From Oxyruncus cristatus (Eukaryota > Chordata > Aves > Passeriformes > Cotingidae), in assembly GCA_013399855.1 (NCBI GenBank), contig VXAY01002054.1, forward strand, positions 750,268-814,267: DNA of 64,000 nt. The letters are read 5' to 3'. Numbering within the stretch: the stretch's first letter is position 1; each line of letters starts with the position of its first letter. Below the pieces are notes generated by a model, which saw only the letters and a program-made list of their open reading frames with translations, had not been told where the DNA came from and did no database searches. The position numbers and the translations under genes were made by a program. This document shows positions 1 to 14,110 of this stretch, piece after piece.

Positions 1-1507
1 ATAAGGACTAGTCTTACCATCAAATAAAACTTCTGCAGCATAGGATATCATAGTCCTCAGATGTCCAGAGCTCTAAGACAGTCCTCCAGAGCAATATGAG
101 GAATCATCACCATAATAAAAAAATAAAATAAAAAAAATTCTAAAAATAAAATCAAAGCTCTAATTCATAAGAGACTTATCTTCCAAGACATAGGCTCATC
201 CTGGAGAGGGCCTGGGAACTGTGTGGCTTCTCCAAACTCCTCAGCAACAGCAGAGCTCCTGGCTGGGCTGGGCTGGGCATCCTTTAAAACGCAGGACACC
301 TGGGCTGGAAGATGCACAGCGGCCTTTCCTCCCCGGGGAACCTGCCACCATTTAGTGGAAACCTTAAAACCCAAAGAATATTGTTTTCTTCTTATTCTGA
401 GTTCGGGAACATAGGCGAACAACAGATAAAACCTTTGTGTTGATGGCTGCTAACATCAGAGGGTGGTGGATGGTTTTGTTTTGGTGTTGGCTATTAAGGG
501 TCATTACTTAGCTCTGTTGTTTTGGTAATTGAGAAAGTGACCATTTGATACCCAAACCAACACACCCACGATTAAAGTTACAGTTCACTGACCTGATAGA
601 GCTTGTGACTGTGTAGTGTAGAGAAGAGATATTGTAACATTTTCTTTGCATGTTTATAACTTATAATAGCATTCATCTAAAGCAGACCAAAATATTTTTC
701 CCTTCATTATGCAATTTCATAGAAGGTCAGAAACTATTAAGTTTAGGTCAGAACTATTAAGAACCCTTGGAATAAGCTAATACATTTCTGATGCCCTTTC
801 ACATTTACCCTTTGTTTCTTTTGCCCCGTACACCTCACTTCAGATTGTACATAACAGGATAAAAAGCATGGAAATGGGGAACTGCAGACTTCCAGATTTC
901 TAAGTCTGAGTGTTGGCATGACCACCAATTTAAGATGTTAAAGTTATTGCACCTAAATAAAATATTGCCTCTTTATAACTGACCTCCCCACTTGCTCTGT
1001 AAACCCTATAATTTGCACAGTCTTACTGGTCAAAATGCGCCTGCGAATTGTTGACATTAAAGCTATTAAGCTTCCTCAGAGCAAAAGTGGGGAGAGAGAG
1101 ACTGGCACTTTTCCCATTGCCCACACCCTTGGTAATTAATTTCTAAAGTAATTTCCTCCTCTGCCCAGCAGATATCATCTCTGCATTGTGCATTCATGTG
1201 AGGGAAGAAGATCTCCCTAGTTTATTTCTGACAACAGATACAGTTAATTAATGTTCAGAGAGTAAGATCTGACAGCTTTCAAAGCAAGTGGGACTCCCTC
1301 TGGGGTAGCCCATACAGGAGGGATGGCAAAGCCCCTGGGTGAGAGCCCAGGGAGGGACACAGGGGCAGCCAGGGCAGGGCAGGATACTGGCCAAGAGCTG
1401 CCCCAGGGCATGCTCAGTTTAGAGAGGTAGAATAGAAATCTTCCTTATTCTTAACATATTTAGCCTATGGCTAAAGCTGCGAACACACGGAGGCCGTTCA
1501 GAAGGGC

Positions 1508-1537
1508 ACAAAGCTTGCCAGCACAAAGCTTGCCAGC
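1508..1537 (+). repeat. 15-bp perfect tandem duplication
   Basis: acaaagcttgccagc occurs twice in direct succession. Confidence 0.9.
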
Positions 1538-4500
1538 ACATTCCTTCGCCTGCAGCATCGCTCTCTGTCCTCGAAGCGATGCCGAGGCCGCAGGACAGGA
1601 GTGATTTCGGCACAAAACCTGTGCTGAGAGAGACTAAACCCAGCAGCCAGGCTTGCTTCACACAACCCAGCACCCCACCTGAGCCCGAGACTGGGCCCTG
1701 CCAAACCTGCTCTGGGGGCGTCCGAAGGAAGGGCTGACGTGACGCCGTCGAGTCTGACCTGTGCTGACGCTCAGGGGCCGCTTCAGCAGCTGCCTCGTGC
1801 CCGTAAATTGGCCTCGGCCACCCTGGGCACACGCAGTACCAGAAGGTTCACGCAGCTCCAGGGTTTGCTGGTGTCCTTACAGGTGGCCGTGCTCCTACAT
1901 GGGATCCAGGGCTCACCGTGGTAAATGAGGTTCGGGGCAAGCCCATGGCAGTGCACACCGACGGCCAGGGAAGGGGTCTGTTGAGTGCTCCCCAAAGACA
2001 CTCACGGCAACTCCAGGAGTGAACTGCCCTTTCAGGTACAGACCACCTCTTCAGCAGTGTACTCAAAGGCTGCTGCTTTCTGCTGAAGCACCAGGCACAT
2101 TCATTTTCCCCACAGCACTATTTTATTTGTCCTTATTTTCTGTCCTCAAAGTGACAGAGGTGAGGAAATTATTTATATCTTACACTGCTTCAGTAATTAT
2201 TCACGAAGAGTTTGCGAGAGTAACATCTTCCATTTCTCCAGTCCTGCTCACTGCTGGACACACACAAGAAAATCACTTCATGAGCATGTTATTGGGTTTT
2301 CTGGCTGTGAAGCTATTTTAAAATGCTGTTGTGTTTGCCACTTCAGGATCAAACTCATGTTTCTTAATGGGTTTCACTGAGACATCAACAGGCCCTCAAG
2401 GCAGATATCGATTTCCCACAACAAAGGGCTGCTCTTGAAATAATTTAATGGGATCACCAAGAAGTGACTTTGAGCTGCAGGTGCTGGAATGGTCACGGAC
2501 AAGACTTTGCTGGGATCTCAGCGAGGCAGCCCCTGGCCTCACATCCCCAGGGGAGCATGAAGATGAGTAGTGAAACAAGTGCCTTTCCCTCACAAATTCC
2601 CATCTGTCTCATAAGGGCAGAGCTGGAAAAGGGCCACCTTTGTCCAGGGGTTGTCACCCTCGTGGAAATGTCCCAGCCTGTGCAGTGCTGGAGGCTGCAC
2701 ACCCACAGCACGGCATGCAAGGACATCTAGTGCCTGATGCTGAGGCTGCAAGGAGGCTCTGGGCTACAGCACTGTGCTTTTCTGGTGGCTCGTCTCCTTG
2801 CAGCAATAAAAAGTCCCTGTGGGTCCAGCACCAGCAGAGTTCTGGAGAGTGGGGTCCTGGTGGGAGGGTCCCTGTGAGGCTCTGACCTGCATTTCAGTGT
2901 CTGTGCCATCTGGGGCTTTGTCTCACCAGCTGGAGCTCCCCAACAGCCCCTGCCCCCGTGCCTGAAACACAGCTGCTCTGACAAGTCCAGTCTGAGAAGC
3001 TTTGGGCTGTTTCCCCAGCTGGGCTTTGACACAAACAGCTCACGTGGTAACGCACCACAGCTGATCACAGTGGAGAGTTCTGTCTTCATCTGCTTGGAGT
3101 GCCCACCTTTGTGTTCCTCTGTCTGTTCTGTGAGCTTCTCAAAGTCCAGCACAGATTCAGCACCCTCCCTGGCTGCTGCTTTTGGGGATGGAGCTGACCA
3201 TGCAGTTTGCAGCATGAGAAACCGATCTTGTTTCCAAAGGACATACTCCTGTCCAAAGCTATCCACAGCCAAGCTGGTGTTAAACCTGCTTGGGCAACAC
3301 AAACGGGGTTTGTCAAGTCCTTATAGAAGCAGAAATACCATATATCTGAGGATAATCTAAGTTCTTGACAGTTGAGGATGGTGGACAATCAAGATGCCAG
3401 AACAATTTCATGGGACTAAAGGTCAAAGCATCTCAAACTGACACGTGGGTGCATCAGCAGTTTGGACACAAAGCACATTTGCACGGTACTTGTACTGCTG
3501 ATGTCCCTGCAGAACTCTGGGACACAGGATGGCAAGCACAGCCAAGCACAACCACATGCTGCAGCCAAGGTCAGAAACTCATCACACTGAGGTGCTGCCA
3601 GCAGATGCCCCTGCTCACTACTCCTTCCTTAGGCTGCAGCCCTGACCCTGGAAAATAGAGATTTTTCTTTAATGAGACTCAAAGAAGACAGTTGGAGATA
3701 GGGAAAGTCCCACTGAGCCACATAGTTCAACAGAAAACCTGAAATAATTACAGATTTGGGATGTTTTAATCTAGCCCATCGCCGTGGGTAGGGATGGGTC
3801 CCTTCTTGCTTTACAGGACATTTGCTCTGCAGAACTGAACCTGTCTCACAGTGAGTGCAATAACCCACTCAGCTGGGGGCTGGGGAGCTCTGCAGTCGCG
3901 AGAGGGAGCTGTGCTGCTGTGGGACAGACACAGGGTCACCTCAGGGAGGGTTGCAAGCCTGTTTCCAATCAGACCTTGCAGCATAATGTGCTTTAAATAT
4001 TGCTTTAAAGAGGTTTTCATTGAATGAATCAACACTGTTTTAGTTGTCTTCCCCCTCTCTTTGGAAGTTTTAAAATCCATAGATATTCACAAAATTGGCA
4101 CAAGTTATGTGTAACTTTAGGACCCCTGAAAATCCCACTTTAACAGGATTACTACCCCCATCTCAGTGCAGCCCTGCTTGCACAAAATCTCTGTGCAACA
4201 TCCCAACACCCCGGGCACCCATCCATCCTCCCCCATCCCATCTGTCATCTCTTTACGAAGATGAAAGACCCCAGCTCTGACCTTCCCACTGCCAACTGCA
4301 TCCTGAGTCACACACACAGGTTTCATCCTTTTGACTGGGGTTTGAATCACACCTTCAGAAGCCTGAAACTATTTCCAAGCAAAACCTGCCCCAGCAGCTT
4401 TACCACCCTGTGCAAGTCCAGATCAGTGCTTGGGGATTGACATGACAGCTAATCCCCTCCTTGAAAACGTGTCTGCACCGTCCATGCCCAGATAATTACA

Positions 4501-4574
4501 CAGCACCACGTCCAAATTACCTGATGGAGATCTCCACGTCGTTTCTGTGCATCGCTGGCAAGGCCTGGGCTGGC

Positions 4575-4576
<2 letters not shown>

Positions 4577-4606
<30 letters not shown>
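4577..4606 (+). repeat. (CTG)10 trinucleotide microsatellite
   Basis: There are ten uninterrupted CTG units in intergenic, moderately GC-rich DNA. The Leu, Cys or Ala runs produced in different frames are not part of any recognised gene. Confidence 0.95.
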
Positions 4607-4611
<5 letters not shown>

Positions 4612-6160
4612 TCAGCCTGCAGAGCCCTCAGCCCAGCAGAGAACAGCGTCTTCTTGGGGCTCCCAGGCACAGACTTCCAGAGAAAACATTCTTCCAGCAC
4701 AAGTGATAGGTATCTGGAGGGGTTCACCCTTCCTCTGTCTGCTCCTTCATGGTTTCACATGGCAGGACACAGCATGGAACTGCAGGTAACTTCAACTTTG
4801 CAGCTTCTGGAAGATCAGGTAAAAATGATCCAAAGCAAAACACAAATTTACATGGTACAAGACCTATCTAATTTCTAGGTGCACCTGGGAGTCCATACAA
4901 TTTGGCAGGAGATGATGCAGTAGGAGACACACTGGCAAAAATATGAAGCTAATTATTTATCACTTTTCCCCATGAAAATGGCAGAAATAGAGCAACTAAA
5001 TGAAACCATGCTAAATTTATAACAGCAGAGGACTCCCAGATTGTCCAAGGTCATTGTAGCAAGCTCAGTCTCAAAAAGAGAGATTTCTTTATGGGGTTCC
5101 TTAGCACTGATTCTTGTGGTAGAAGCCAATTCTCATGATGGACACCCAGGAACTGTGAGCATTGGGTGGGATGTCAGGTACCAGGCACAAGGCTCCCTGC
5201 TGACAGATCTACCAGCAGTTCTCTTCAGGTGTCACTTCAGATTTGTGAAGAGTGACTACATTAAATAGCAGAATAAACCTTGTGCCTATGGCTGCAGAAA
5301 TAGAGAAAGCTTAAATTGCAGCAAGATAAACTACCTGAATAACTGTTTTAATTGCTGGCAGAGACAACAATGTTTATGGGTTGCATCCATGGGTTGTTTT
5401 GCCTCCTCATTTGGGTTCCCTTTGTTTCTGAGCAATTTTAGAGGGATTCTCCCAATGCACCTCACCTGCTGTCTCCAGAAGAAATCTGCTGCCTTCCAGT
5501 AATGTTTCTGAGGGTTTCTCTACCAGGTGCATACTTTAAGTCACAGCAGATCTATTGCTTCACCTTTGCCTACAAGATTATAGCAAGTGATTCCAGAAGC
5601 CCATTCTGTGTTTGCACTGCCAGCAGACAGACTGTCAGTACAACACTCCTGTGGTACTGGATATTCTTTATGGCTGTGAAGCGTTCCTAGTTGTTAATCT
5701 CCAACTTGGAAAAAAAAAATTCCCGAGTTGTTTATTTTATAGCATTCTGGGGCACACCTTAATGGCCCATTGTAAACATAAATTACATAAAGACTTGGAT
5801 TCCAGGAAGATGTGAGTCTCCCAAAACCACTCCTGAGAGGAGCAGGCATTTTTGGTCCCAAAGAGCCAGCAGGCTGGAGGACACTGGGACTGTTGACGTG
5901 GAGAGAGGGAGAGTGGGAGAGGACACAGGGCCTGATAAAGGCACCCGGGTGCCTGTGGGGCCCTCGGGCAGGGCCAGCTGGGCTGGCGTGGCTGCACGGC
6001 CTGACTGTGAACTGCTGGGACTAATCTCGTTGCTAGGAGCTCCAGGGACTGGGGAGATAAATTATCCACAGGTGCTGGAGTCATTTGGTTGGAATTACAA
6101 CGCTACATGTCACAGTCCTAAACCAGCTGGGGAAAAGTCCCTCCAGGCAGCCAGCTAGGA

Positions 6161-6655
6161 CCCCTAACTTCAGAAGGATGTGAGCCTGCTGGAGCCAGTC
6201 CAGGGAAGACCACGAAGATGATGAGAGGGCTGGGGCACCTCTGCCATGGAGACAGACCCTGCCCATGGCAGGAGCTGGGGTTGTTCAACTTGGAGAGGAG
6301 GGTCCAGGGAAACATTAAAGCACCTTCCAGTACCTAAAGGGGATCCAAGAGAACTGGAGAGGGACTTTGGACAAGGGGGATGGGACAAGGGAGAATGGCT
6401 TCAAACGGACAAAGAGCAGGGTTAGATGGGATATTGGAAAGAAACTCTTCCCTGTGAGGGTGGTGAGGCACAGGTTGCCAGAGAAGCTGTGGATATCTCA
6501 TCTCTGGAAGAGTTCAGTGCCAGGTGGGACAGAGCTTGGAGCAACTTGGTCTAGTGGAAGGTGTCCCTGCCCATGGCAGGGGGCTTGGAACTACATCTTT
6601 TAAGTCCCTTCCAACCCAAGCCATTCACGGATTCTGTGATGATTCTATCGGAAAA
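6161..6655 (+). mobile_element. CR1 LINE, 5'-truncated 3' end
   Basis: It shows the typical CR1 3' region: 'ggttgttcaacttggagagga', then 'aagaaactcttccctgtgag', 'gtggatatctcatctctgga', 'agtcccttccaaccca' and the terminal octamer-type repeat 'attctgtgatgattctat'. It is diverged and has no open ORF2. The forward orientation is clear from the 3' repeat. Confidence 0.9.
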
Positions 6656-8553
6656 TGGCTGTATGGGTGTTGCTGGGTTATTGACCCATCCCCTTCCCCA
6701 GTCCTATCTTATTACTCTTACACATGTTCTGTCATGGTGGCAAGCTCTGTGCTGGCAATCACGGTATCCCTGGCAGCAGACCTGCCTCCTACACTGCCCA
6801 GCACAGACACCAATGCTCACATGCCCTGGCAGGCTGCAAAAAAGTTGCTGGATGCTCCATTTTCAAGGTAAAATACAAACCCTTTGGCTAACACAATAGT
6901 CCAGTTTCTGAGTTCACCTGCCAAGAGGAGGTTTTCTCAAAGACTTTTGGGGATGGGGTTATGACAACATAACACAGTTACGTGTTCATCTTCCTCCTGA
7001 AGGACATGCGGGACATAATCCTGTGATGGTTCACATGCCAACACCATACACAACCCTCACAATACAATGTGCCTGGTAACAGCCTTGCCCAGTATCAACC
7101 ACAAATTGCCTGGAAGTGTGGGTAGTGCCCTCCAGCTCTGACAGCCGGATTAGGTACTGCCAGGAGGCCATATCTGGGGCCGTTCCTTCCACAAATACAC
7201 AGTGATTTCCTTTAATATTTACCAAAATACAAGCACCAGCTCTCAGCAGGATGTTCTGATGTTTGCAGTCAGGTAATGAGGTGAGCTGGCTGGGGACTGG
7301 AGCTCAGCAGTCCCCCCCTGGGCATGCAGGCTGCCATGAATACAATACTGGCTTCCCAGCCCAGCACAAAGATGCTTCTCTGGGCCCTGCACTGGAGGGG
7401 TTCTTGGTGTAACTAAGGTTTACCATGGCTGAAAACACAGAGAAGAGCCAGAAAGACAAAGGCACCCATGGCTCCCACAAAGGCCTGTTTGAACACACCA
7501 CCTTTACGTGTCAGTGAAGCAGTGCCCCTCCAGCAGACATTTCCTAAAATATCTGCCCTTCCCAGACTAACAATACAGTTCATTTTCTTTAGGCCTCTTC
7601 CCTTCGGGCCTTTTATGTCTTTATTGCCCTGTTACAGATTTTCCTGCAGCTCCTTGTTCTGGACAACCCTATTTGCTGTACCAGGCACTGCCCATCACTA
7701 GGACACATTGAATCCTTCTCATAGTTGGGGTGACTGCCTACCTGACAGGATTTCTAAGCCACTCTTGGCTGGCAGTCAGATTTCCTGGGATGAACTGTTT
7801 ATTGAGAATGTGATTCCCATTTGTTATTGTAAGAGCTATGAGAAAAGAAAAAAACCTGACACATCCAGGTAAGAGTTTCAAAGTATGATCAAACGGACTG
7901 TCCAGCTGGCTAAGCCTTTCCCATGTAATATAAACTTCGAAGCAGTAAATAATTAATGAAATATCATCCTGACAAATCTGAGTAGGAGGGAGTCAGAGGA
8001 GTATGGAAATTAAACTTCTGTGTGGAAAATGCTTAGTATTAGTTCTTTCACCAAGCAGGGGCCATTGGGACCTTCTAGCCTGGAAAGAGTGAGAATGTGG
8101 GCATCAGTCATTCAGCCCTTAACAGAAGGAGCACTTTTATCCCATGCATTTCTGCTTCCCTTATCAGTGCAGTGTCCAAAGACTATTGGCACCACACACA
8201 TGAGGAGAGGAGGAAAGATGGTTCATGCATAATGATATTCATCTGGGGCAAGACTTTATTGTTTTAGCTGCGGGACTTCTTTCAAACCCCCCCAGTTCCC
8301 TGGACCTAACGCTGGGAAAGTGGCACATATTCCACTTGCAAATGGGGATCTGCTCTGGCAGAGCTGCATCCCTTCCTCTGCAGAGAGCCTTCTCCCAGCG
8401 GGACGGGGGGTCCATTACGCTCTTTAAAGGAAGACACAAAAAAAAGCCTGTCCGTGGAAATGGATGTAACAGAGCACAAGGAAGGTCACAGGGGACAGGT
8501 AGCCTGGGAACAGGCAATTCTACCTCCCTTTGATGTGTTTTCCTTTGTTTCAG
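6656..8553. other. Intergenic, nothing recognised
   Basis: Unique-looking sequence between the CR1 tail and the exon-like pair. No RNA gene or reading frame can be supported. Confidence 0.6.
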
Positions 8554-8799
8554 GGTGAGAACATTCCACTTGGCCTGCTCTCGTCCAGCTCCCTTGTTAT
8601 GTCATATCCAGATTACTCAGTGGATGAGGTATTTGGAGTGTTACATCAGACAGATAACATTTGTTTATATAACTTGAGCTTTTTCTCAGACTTGTTTCTC
8701 CATCTTCTTGAAAAATATTTATGTAAATATTTATATTTTCAGGAATGTGAACTTTATCAACCTGAGGATGACGGTCACCTCCACTATAAATCAGTATGA
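8554..8799 (+). other. Exon-like pair, possible 3' end of an unidentified plus-strand gene
   Basis: Segment 8554-8628 (75 nt, 25 codons) has a strong acceptor (TTTTCCTTTGTTTCAG) and donor (GAG|GTATTT). Segment 8743-8799 has the acceptor TTTATATTTTCAG and ends in TGA after 18 codons. Both are phase 0 and would join as ...MSYPDYSVDE|ECELYQPEDD... with a 114-bp intron. I do not recognise the product. No upstream exons were found, and the frame also stays open through the intron, so chance is possible. Confidence 0.25.
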
Positions 8800-11700
8800 G
8801 TGGTTGCTGCAGAGCCCTGCAGAGCTGCCTGGGAATTTCTTTTGCTTCTCATAGATACCAGTTCACCAAACTTAGAATTCTGCAGGGGAAGAAATCAGTT
8901 CTGGTGTAACAAAATTCTGAAATATCTCCCATCCTTGAGATGGAAGGGCTAGTCAAAAAGGGAACCAGAAAAACCCACTGTAAAATCTCAGAGGTTACAC
9001 TGCAATGTCTGAGGCTCTGCCATAAATCCCTGATCAAATGCATTTTCCTAGTAGAAAATTTCTAAAGGTCTTACTTTCCCCTCTATGTAAAGGAGGGATT
9101 TAAAAACTTTTGTTTTCAGGGGAGAAAACCTTCTTAACGTTACACATTTCATCCGGTCAGTATATTACAGAGGTTTTATCCTGCATGCTTTAACGTGCTG
9201 CTTTAAGCCATCCTGGTTATACTCCAGCCAGCAAAAACAGTGCCAGTTATTCACCCCCTGAAAAATTTCTTGCTTAAACTTCATGAAGGTGCAATATGGG
9301 ACATGAGGAATGTTTTTGCAAGGAGGTTACTTCAGGCAGTGTCAAGCACCTGTAATTCATTCATATGAAATGCCAGCCTTCCCTCTCACTGCTCATGTGT
9401 CTTATTGTTCATTAATCACCTTAATTTCCCCAGCAGAGATTCCATGACAAGAGCAGGATTTACAGAATAGCTGCTCCAGCAAGTCCAAAGGGAGTTTGGC
9501 AAGCAGGTGCTGGAAAGGGCTCAGGGAAAACTTTGATTGCAACATCTGAGCTCAGAATCATGCTTTCACCTCCGTGCCCAGGCCTGGCTCTGCCTTTCTG
9601 GCCACGCTGACACCATCCTTCCCAAGTAGCTGCAGGAAAACTGAGGAGCGGATACCCTGCATCTCCAGTTTCCCTTTCCTTGGGTTTTCCACTTGCAGGG
9701 TGAGACCCTGCCAAACCTCTCCCATCCACACGGCCCACAGACCCATGGAGACACCCACACACACCCCGGGGAGGGCTGCCAGCTCCAGGCAGGGCTGTCA
9801 CCCAGCACCCTCGTGGGACTGAGCCCCCAGCACATTGCACCCACAAAGCTGTTCAGCAGCATCAGCTGTGAAATCCCTCCAGCCTCGAGCCACCACATGT
9901 CAGCATCTGCTGGCTCTGCTTCTTCTGCCAGGCTGCGGTTCGATAAAACAGTAAATCCACCCCGGCATCCCAGCAACCAGATTAGAGGAAAAAAAGATGA
10001 AAAAGAAAACTCAGCTGCACAGCACGAGGGATTCACATGGCATAAACTTTCCACCAGTTCAGATTTGCTTGGTAACAACACTGCTACGTTAACCCTGTGC
10101 AACTCGACTGTTCATTTTATTTGCAGCCACCTTTGCAGCTTGGAAAGACAAACTTCTCACCTGACTCCGTGTCACAATGTCCATCACACATTCCCCTGTT
10201 CCTCCCAGCGGGACAAGGCCCTGCAGGCCCTGTGTCCCTGCTGGTCTCCAAGCAGGATGCCCTGCAAGGGACAGACAGAGCCTGTGGTGCTCTTGGCACT
10301 GCAGCCACTGGGGCATCTGCACTCAGCATCCCACCACTTTGCCATTTGCTTGGTTTTGCTAGATCTTAATGTTTATACTGAAAATTATTACCCCAGGAAA
10401 ACACCAAGGATTTTTTTCTCTGGCACACAAATTCCCTGGGTTTTTCAGTAGAAAGATCTGTTGGTTGGTTTAGGAGCTTTGAAAGCTATCTGTGCCTCTG
10501 AGACCTCTGCTGACCTGGAGTTACGGTAATGCTGGATAACTCGGGTGTTAATGCCAAGTTGCAGATGAGGTTTGCTCCACTGGGCTGGCTCTCAAAAAGA
10601 ATGAATGTTTTAGGCCTAAAACTGTGTCTGTGGTCTCATAAAAAATGTACAGCTCTCTGATTTTCTATTTATTTGCCATTAAAGGAACAATTCCATCCTG
10701 CCCTTTGCTTGCCCTCTGGTTAAAGTTTGCCTCCTTGGCAGAGGATTCAGTGGGATATAAAAGCGCAACTTAAATTTGGAAACTTACCCAATATAATATA
10801 ATCAAATCAGCACTTTGTCATCAGCAGTAACTTTACACGCTCACGACCCCTGTTGAACTGTCTCTGCATTCCCAGCTTATTAGCGGCCGTGTCACAGAGC
10901 AAAGCCCCCTGACCTGGCCCCCGTCCAACACTGCGGCCAAAGGGGCTCTGCTTACCCCTGGAGACTGCTGGGCTGCAATCAAACACCCAGCTTGGCCACG
11001 GGGACTGCAGCCCTTTTAGTGGGGTCCCAATTCATAAAGGTGCTTCCTGTAGTTATTTTCCAGCCCCTTCGCTTTCGGTGAGACAGAGAGGTGGACATTC
11101 CCCTGAGGGGTAAATATCTTGAATAAAGGTGCTTTCAACTTCCAGACCAGGTTTCCCTGCTGGCAGCAATGCTGGTTATGGAGCAGGGCCACACTGCCTG
11201 TGTGTGGGTGCTACCTGGCTTGGGATTCCCCTCCTTTCCCTTGTTCCCAGCTTGCTGCAGAGAACTATTGACAGCACTTCCAAGAAATGAACGCAACCAG
11301 AAAAAATTGGCCTGGAAAACCAAATCCATTCTTCTTCCTTCACAAAGAGTTCACAAGAGCTGCCTGCTCTGCTCTGTAAATCAGGATGTTTGTAGCTGTG
11401 TGCCTGAGCCAAACTGTGTAACACCGGTGCCCCTACGGAGCAGAAGGGCACATTCCTCCAGCCAAAGGCAGAAAAGCTGTGAGATATTTTCCTTCTTGTG
11501 CCAGAGAAGAATCTCTCTGGGAGCTGCACAAGAGAGGATCCAGGTTTTGCCCTGCCCCCCAGGGCCTGTCCCCATGAATGGCAAAGGAAACTCTTCCTGG
11601 ACAGCAGGTCCATGCAGCTTTGCAGGCTCTGGCAGAAGGTAGGAGCCAGCCAACAACAGCAACAAAATTTGCTCTCCCTTTTCTTCCTCCCCACTTAGCC

Positions 11701-13998
11701 ATTCTCTAGCCAGGACCTTTTCAACCCTCATAGCTTGCTTCAGAGCCCTGGAAGTCAGATATTTTTCCCCTGGATCTGCCAGGCTTGGTTCCCCTGGAAA
11801 CCCCTTCTGCTAGAAGGCCCCACACACCCGCTCCCCTCCCCAGGTGCCCCCAGTTACAAGCGGCTTAGCTTGACCTCCGGAGCTGTCAGTCAGCACTGAT
11901 GTGCTGGCTGCTGGCCTGCCCACAAATATCTGTATTTCACAACTAAAGCAGGTTAATTTAAGCCACCGCAGTCTGCAACAGCCTCACAGCTCCCGAGGGG
12001 CCCTTATAAAGCTGAGGCTTAGGCAATCATCGGACTTTCAATATATCAAAATGCTCTACAGACCTCTTAAATAGAGTGGTCTGGACAAGATGTGGTTGGG
12101 TTTAGTCCTGCTCTTAACAACAGAAGTGCAGTCAAAAAAGTGAATGCTAAACAACCAATGGGGTTCCCAAGATTATTTTACTGAAATAATTTCAATTCAG
12201 GTGATACGTAAAAGATGGCTCCTTTGAAAAGAAGCTACCCTCCCCTTCACTTAAGAAGCAAAAGCTCACTATGAACATGCTCTGACATCTCATAAGATCT
12301 TTAGCAAAGCAAAAAGCAGAAGCAGCAAGTTCGTATGTTAATTGGATAATGAAAGGTACCTGAGTCCAGACTTGTACAGTCCGTTCTGCCCCACCCACAG
12401 GCGAGTTTAAAACACATCAGCCCCGACTGCAAGGACTCACAAGCACAATAAAATTAGAAAACCACAATTCTTTTTTGTCTTGTTGGTAAACTTCAAACCT
12501 TTGTTTTGGTTCTGGGGACATAATTTCCCATTGTTCCTTGCAAGTCCCAGCAGGCCTCAGGAGCTTTTTCTGCAAGGACACACAACTAGAGACCAAAAGA
12601 GGCTGAGGAGCATTGGACAGAAAACGGGTGCCTGAAAAGAAGTTCTTATTGAGGAATGAGGGATCTCTTCGAGGCAGCCAGAGGTCTGCAAGAAAAAACC
12701 AACCTGCTCTACCCAAAGTGATCTGAGCAGGGAGTTGCTTTGGCTTCCCTGACTGACCTGCTTTGGTCACTGTGGCTGCAGCAGGTCCTCATGGGCAGCA
12801 GAGAGAGGACACCAGATGACTTGCAGGGGCAGAAACGAGGCAGAGTGGTCTCCATGTTAACCATGCAGGAGACTCGCAGGGTCACCTCTGGGCTGGCCTC
12901 GTGAGCAGCAGTGGAAAGGGGGATGAAAGCATTCGGTGTCACCTGATGGAGCTGCGTCACCAGTGCAGGCAGACCGGGTTCCTGTTTGTGCAGAGGGCCC
13001 AGGAGGAGCTTGCTCTTATTCCTGGTCCTGTCACACGCCAGGTTACAATGCTCGGCTGAATTCCACACACAACAAAGCCGGTGTCTGTTGACTCTCACAG
13101 CTGATTGTTTTGGAACAATAATTCATAGTTGCCTCCCTGGATACAGAGAATGGAATGACAACTTGGATTAGCAGTGCACAGCCTTGCCCTGAGGACCTGC
13201 TGTTGATGACTAAACCACCACTTCTGCCATTGAGATCCTCTGCTTTGACATCCCTCCAGGGCAGAACATAGGATATCTTCTAAGCATCAGTTGTGAAAAA
13301 CCATTTCCCTTTCTGGTCCTACACAGGACAGGCAATTAACTCATCCCTCTTGGGCAGGAAAGGTGACTATTTAAAGCACAGACACCCAAGCTCACCTGTC
13401 AGGGGCTCAGGCTTTGACCTAGTCAGGAGTTCTCCCGTGCAGGACAAATTCGTTCACCATAACGTGGTATGGGATACAGAATGGTCAGCATGAAGGCTGA
13501 GGCTTTCATCTCAGTGATGGGACTGGCAGCATTTCACTTGACACCAAGCCTATGCCCTTATTTCCAGTGCACTCCAATGCCCCTTGTGCTTGTTTTAAGA
13601 TGCTCTTTGGCTCTTGTCCTCCACTTCACTTGCTTTTGAGGCCAGAAGACCCACCCAAACCCAGGCTTTTCAGAAAGGTGAAGAGCGATCACTGAACTTT
13701 TCTCTAGCAAAGGTTAGCTGCAGAAGACCACAGAACCACATCACTGCTGCTCAGGAATGCCCATATTGCCAGGATAAGAGTCAGGAAAACAAGTACCAGC
13801 TCACGTAGAGTAATGCTGCCCAGGAGGCCCCGGGGGCTTTGCCACCCTCTGGCAGTGAGTGATGACACACACCAGGAAACTCCTTCCCTCCACATCTGTG
13901 CTCACAAAATACTGAGGGACTTTCAGTCTCAGCCTACAAAGAAGAATGAGTACTGATGTTTTAACTGATTGAACCAGACTCCTCTCAGGGCTATGCAG
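8800..13998. other. Intergenic, nothing recognised
   Basis: A GC-rich section at 9.5-10.4 kb carries overlapping open frames on both strands (252 codons plus, 178 codons minus), best explained by composition. There is no splice or family support. Confidence 0.6.
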
Positions 13999-14110
13999 GA
14001 AAAACACAAAACAAACACCCAAAAAAACAAAACCAAACAAAAAAAAAACCAACCCCAAAACAAACCAAAAAAAACCCCCAGGAAATCCCAAACAAAAACA
14101 CCAAACCACG
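13999..14110 (+). repeat. A/C-rich low-complexity tract
   Basis: About 110 bases are almost only A and C, made of AAAAC/AAACC-type units. It lies about 0.4 kb beyond the OSGIN1 poly(A) site. Confidence 0.85.

Larger units (their letters stand above)
1..6160. other. Intergenic, no gene recognised
   Basis: GC rises at 1.3-3.3 kb and 4.1-4.7 kb, giving long chance frames such as 191 codons on the minus strand at 2727-3302. None shows splice context or a recognisable family. If human gene order held, NECAB2 would lie in this direction, but no EF-hand exon was found. Confidence 0.6.

Noticed and set aside
2727..3302. 191-codon minus-strand frame
   Set aside because: GC-rich intergenic sequence, no recognisable domain, no splice or promoter context; the other strand is also largely open.
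9566..10451. Overlapping 252-codon (plus) and 178-codon (minus) open frames
   Set aside because: Both strands are open over a GC-rich patch, there is no family resemblance, and composition is low-complexity (His, Ser, Pro). Composition explains it better than coding.
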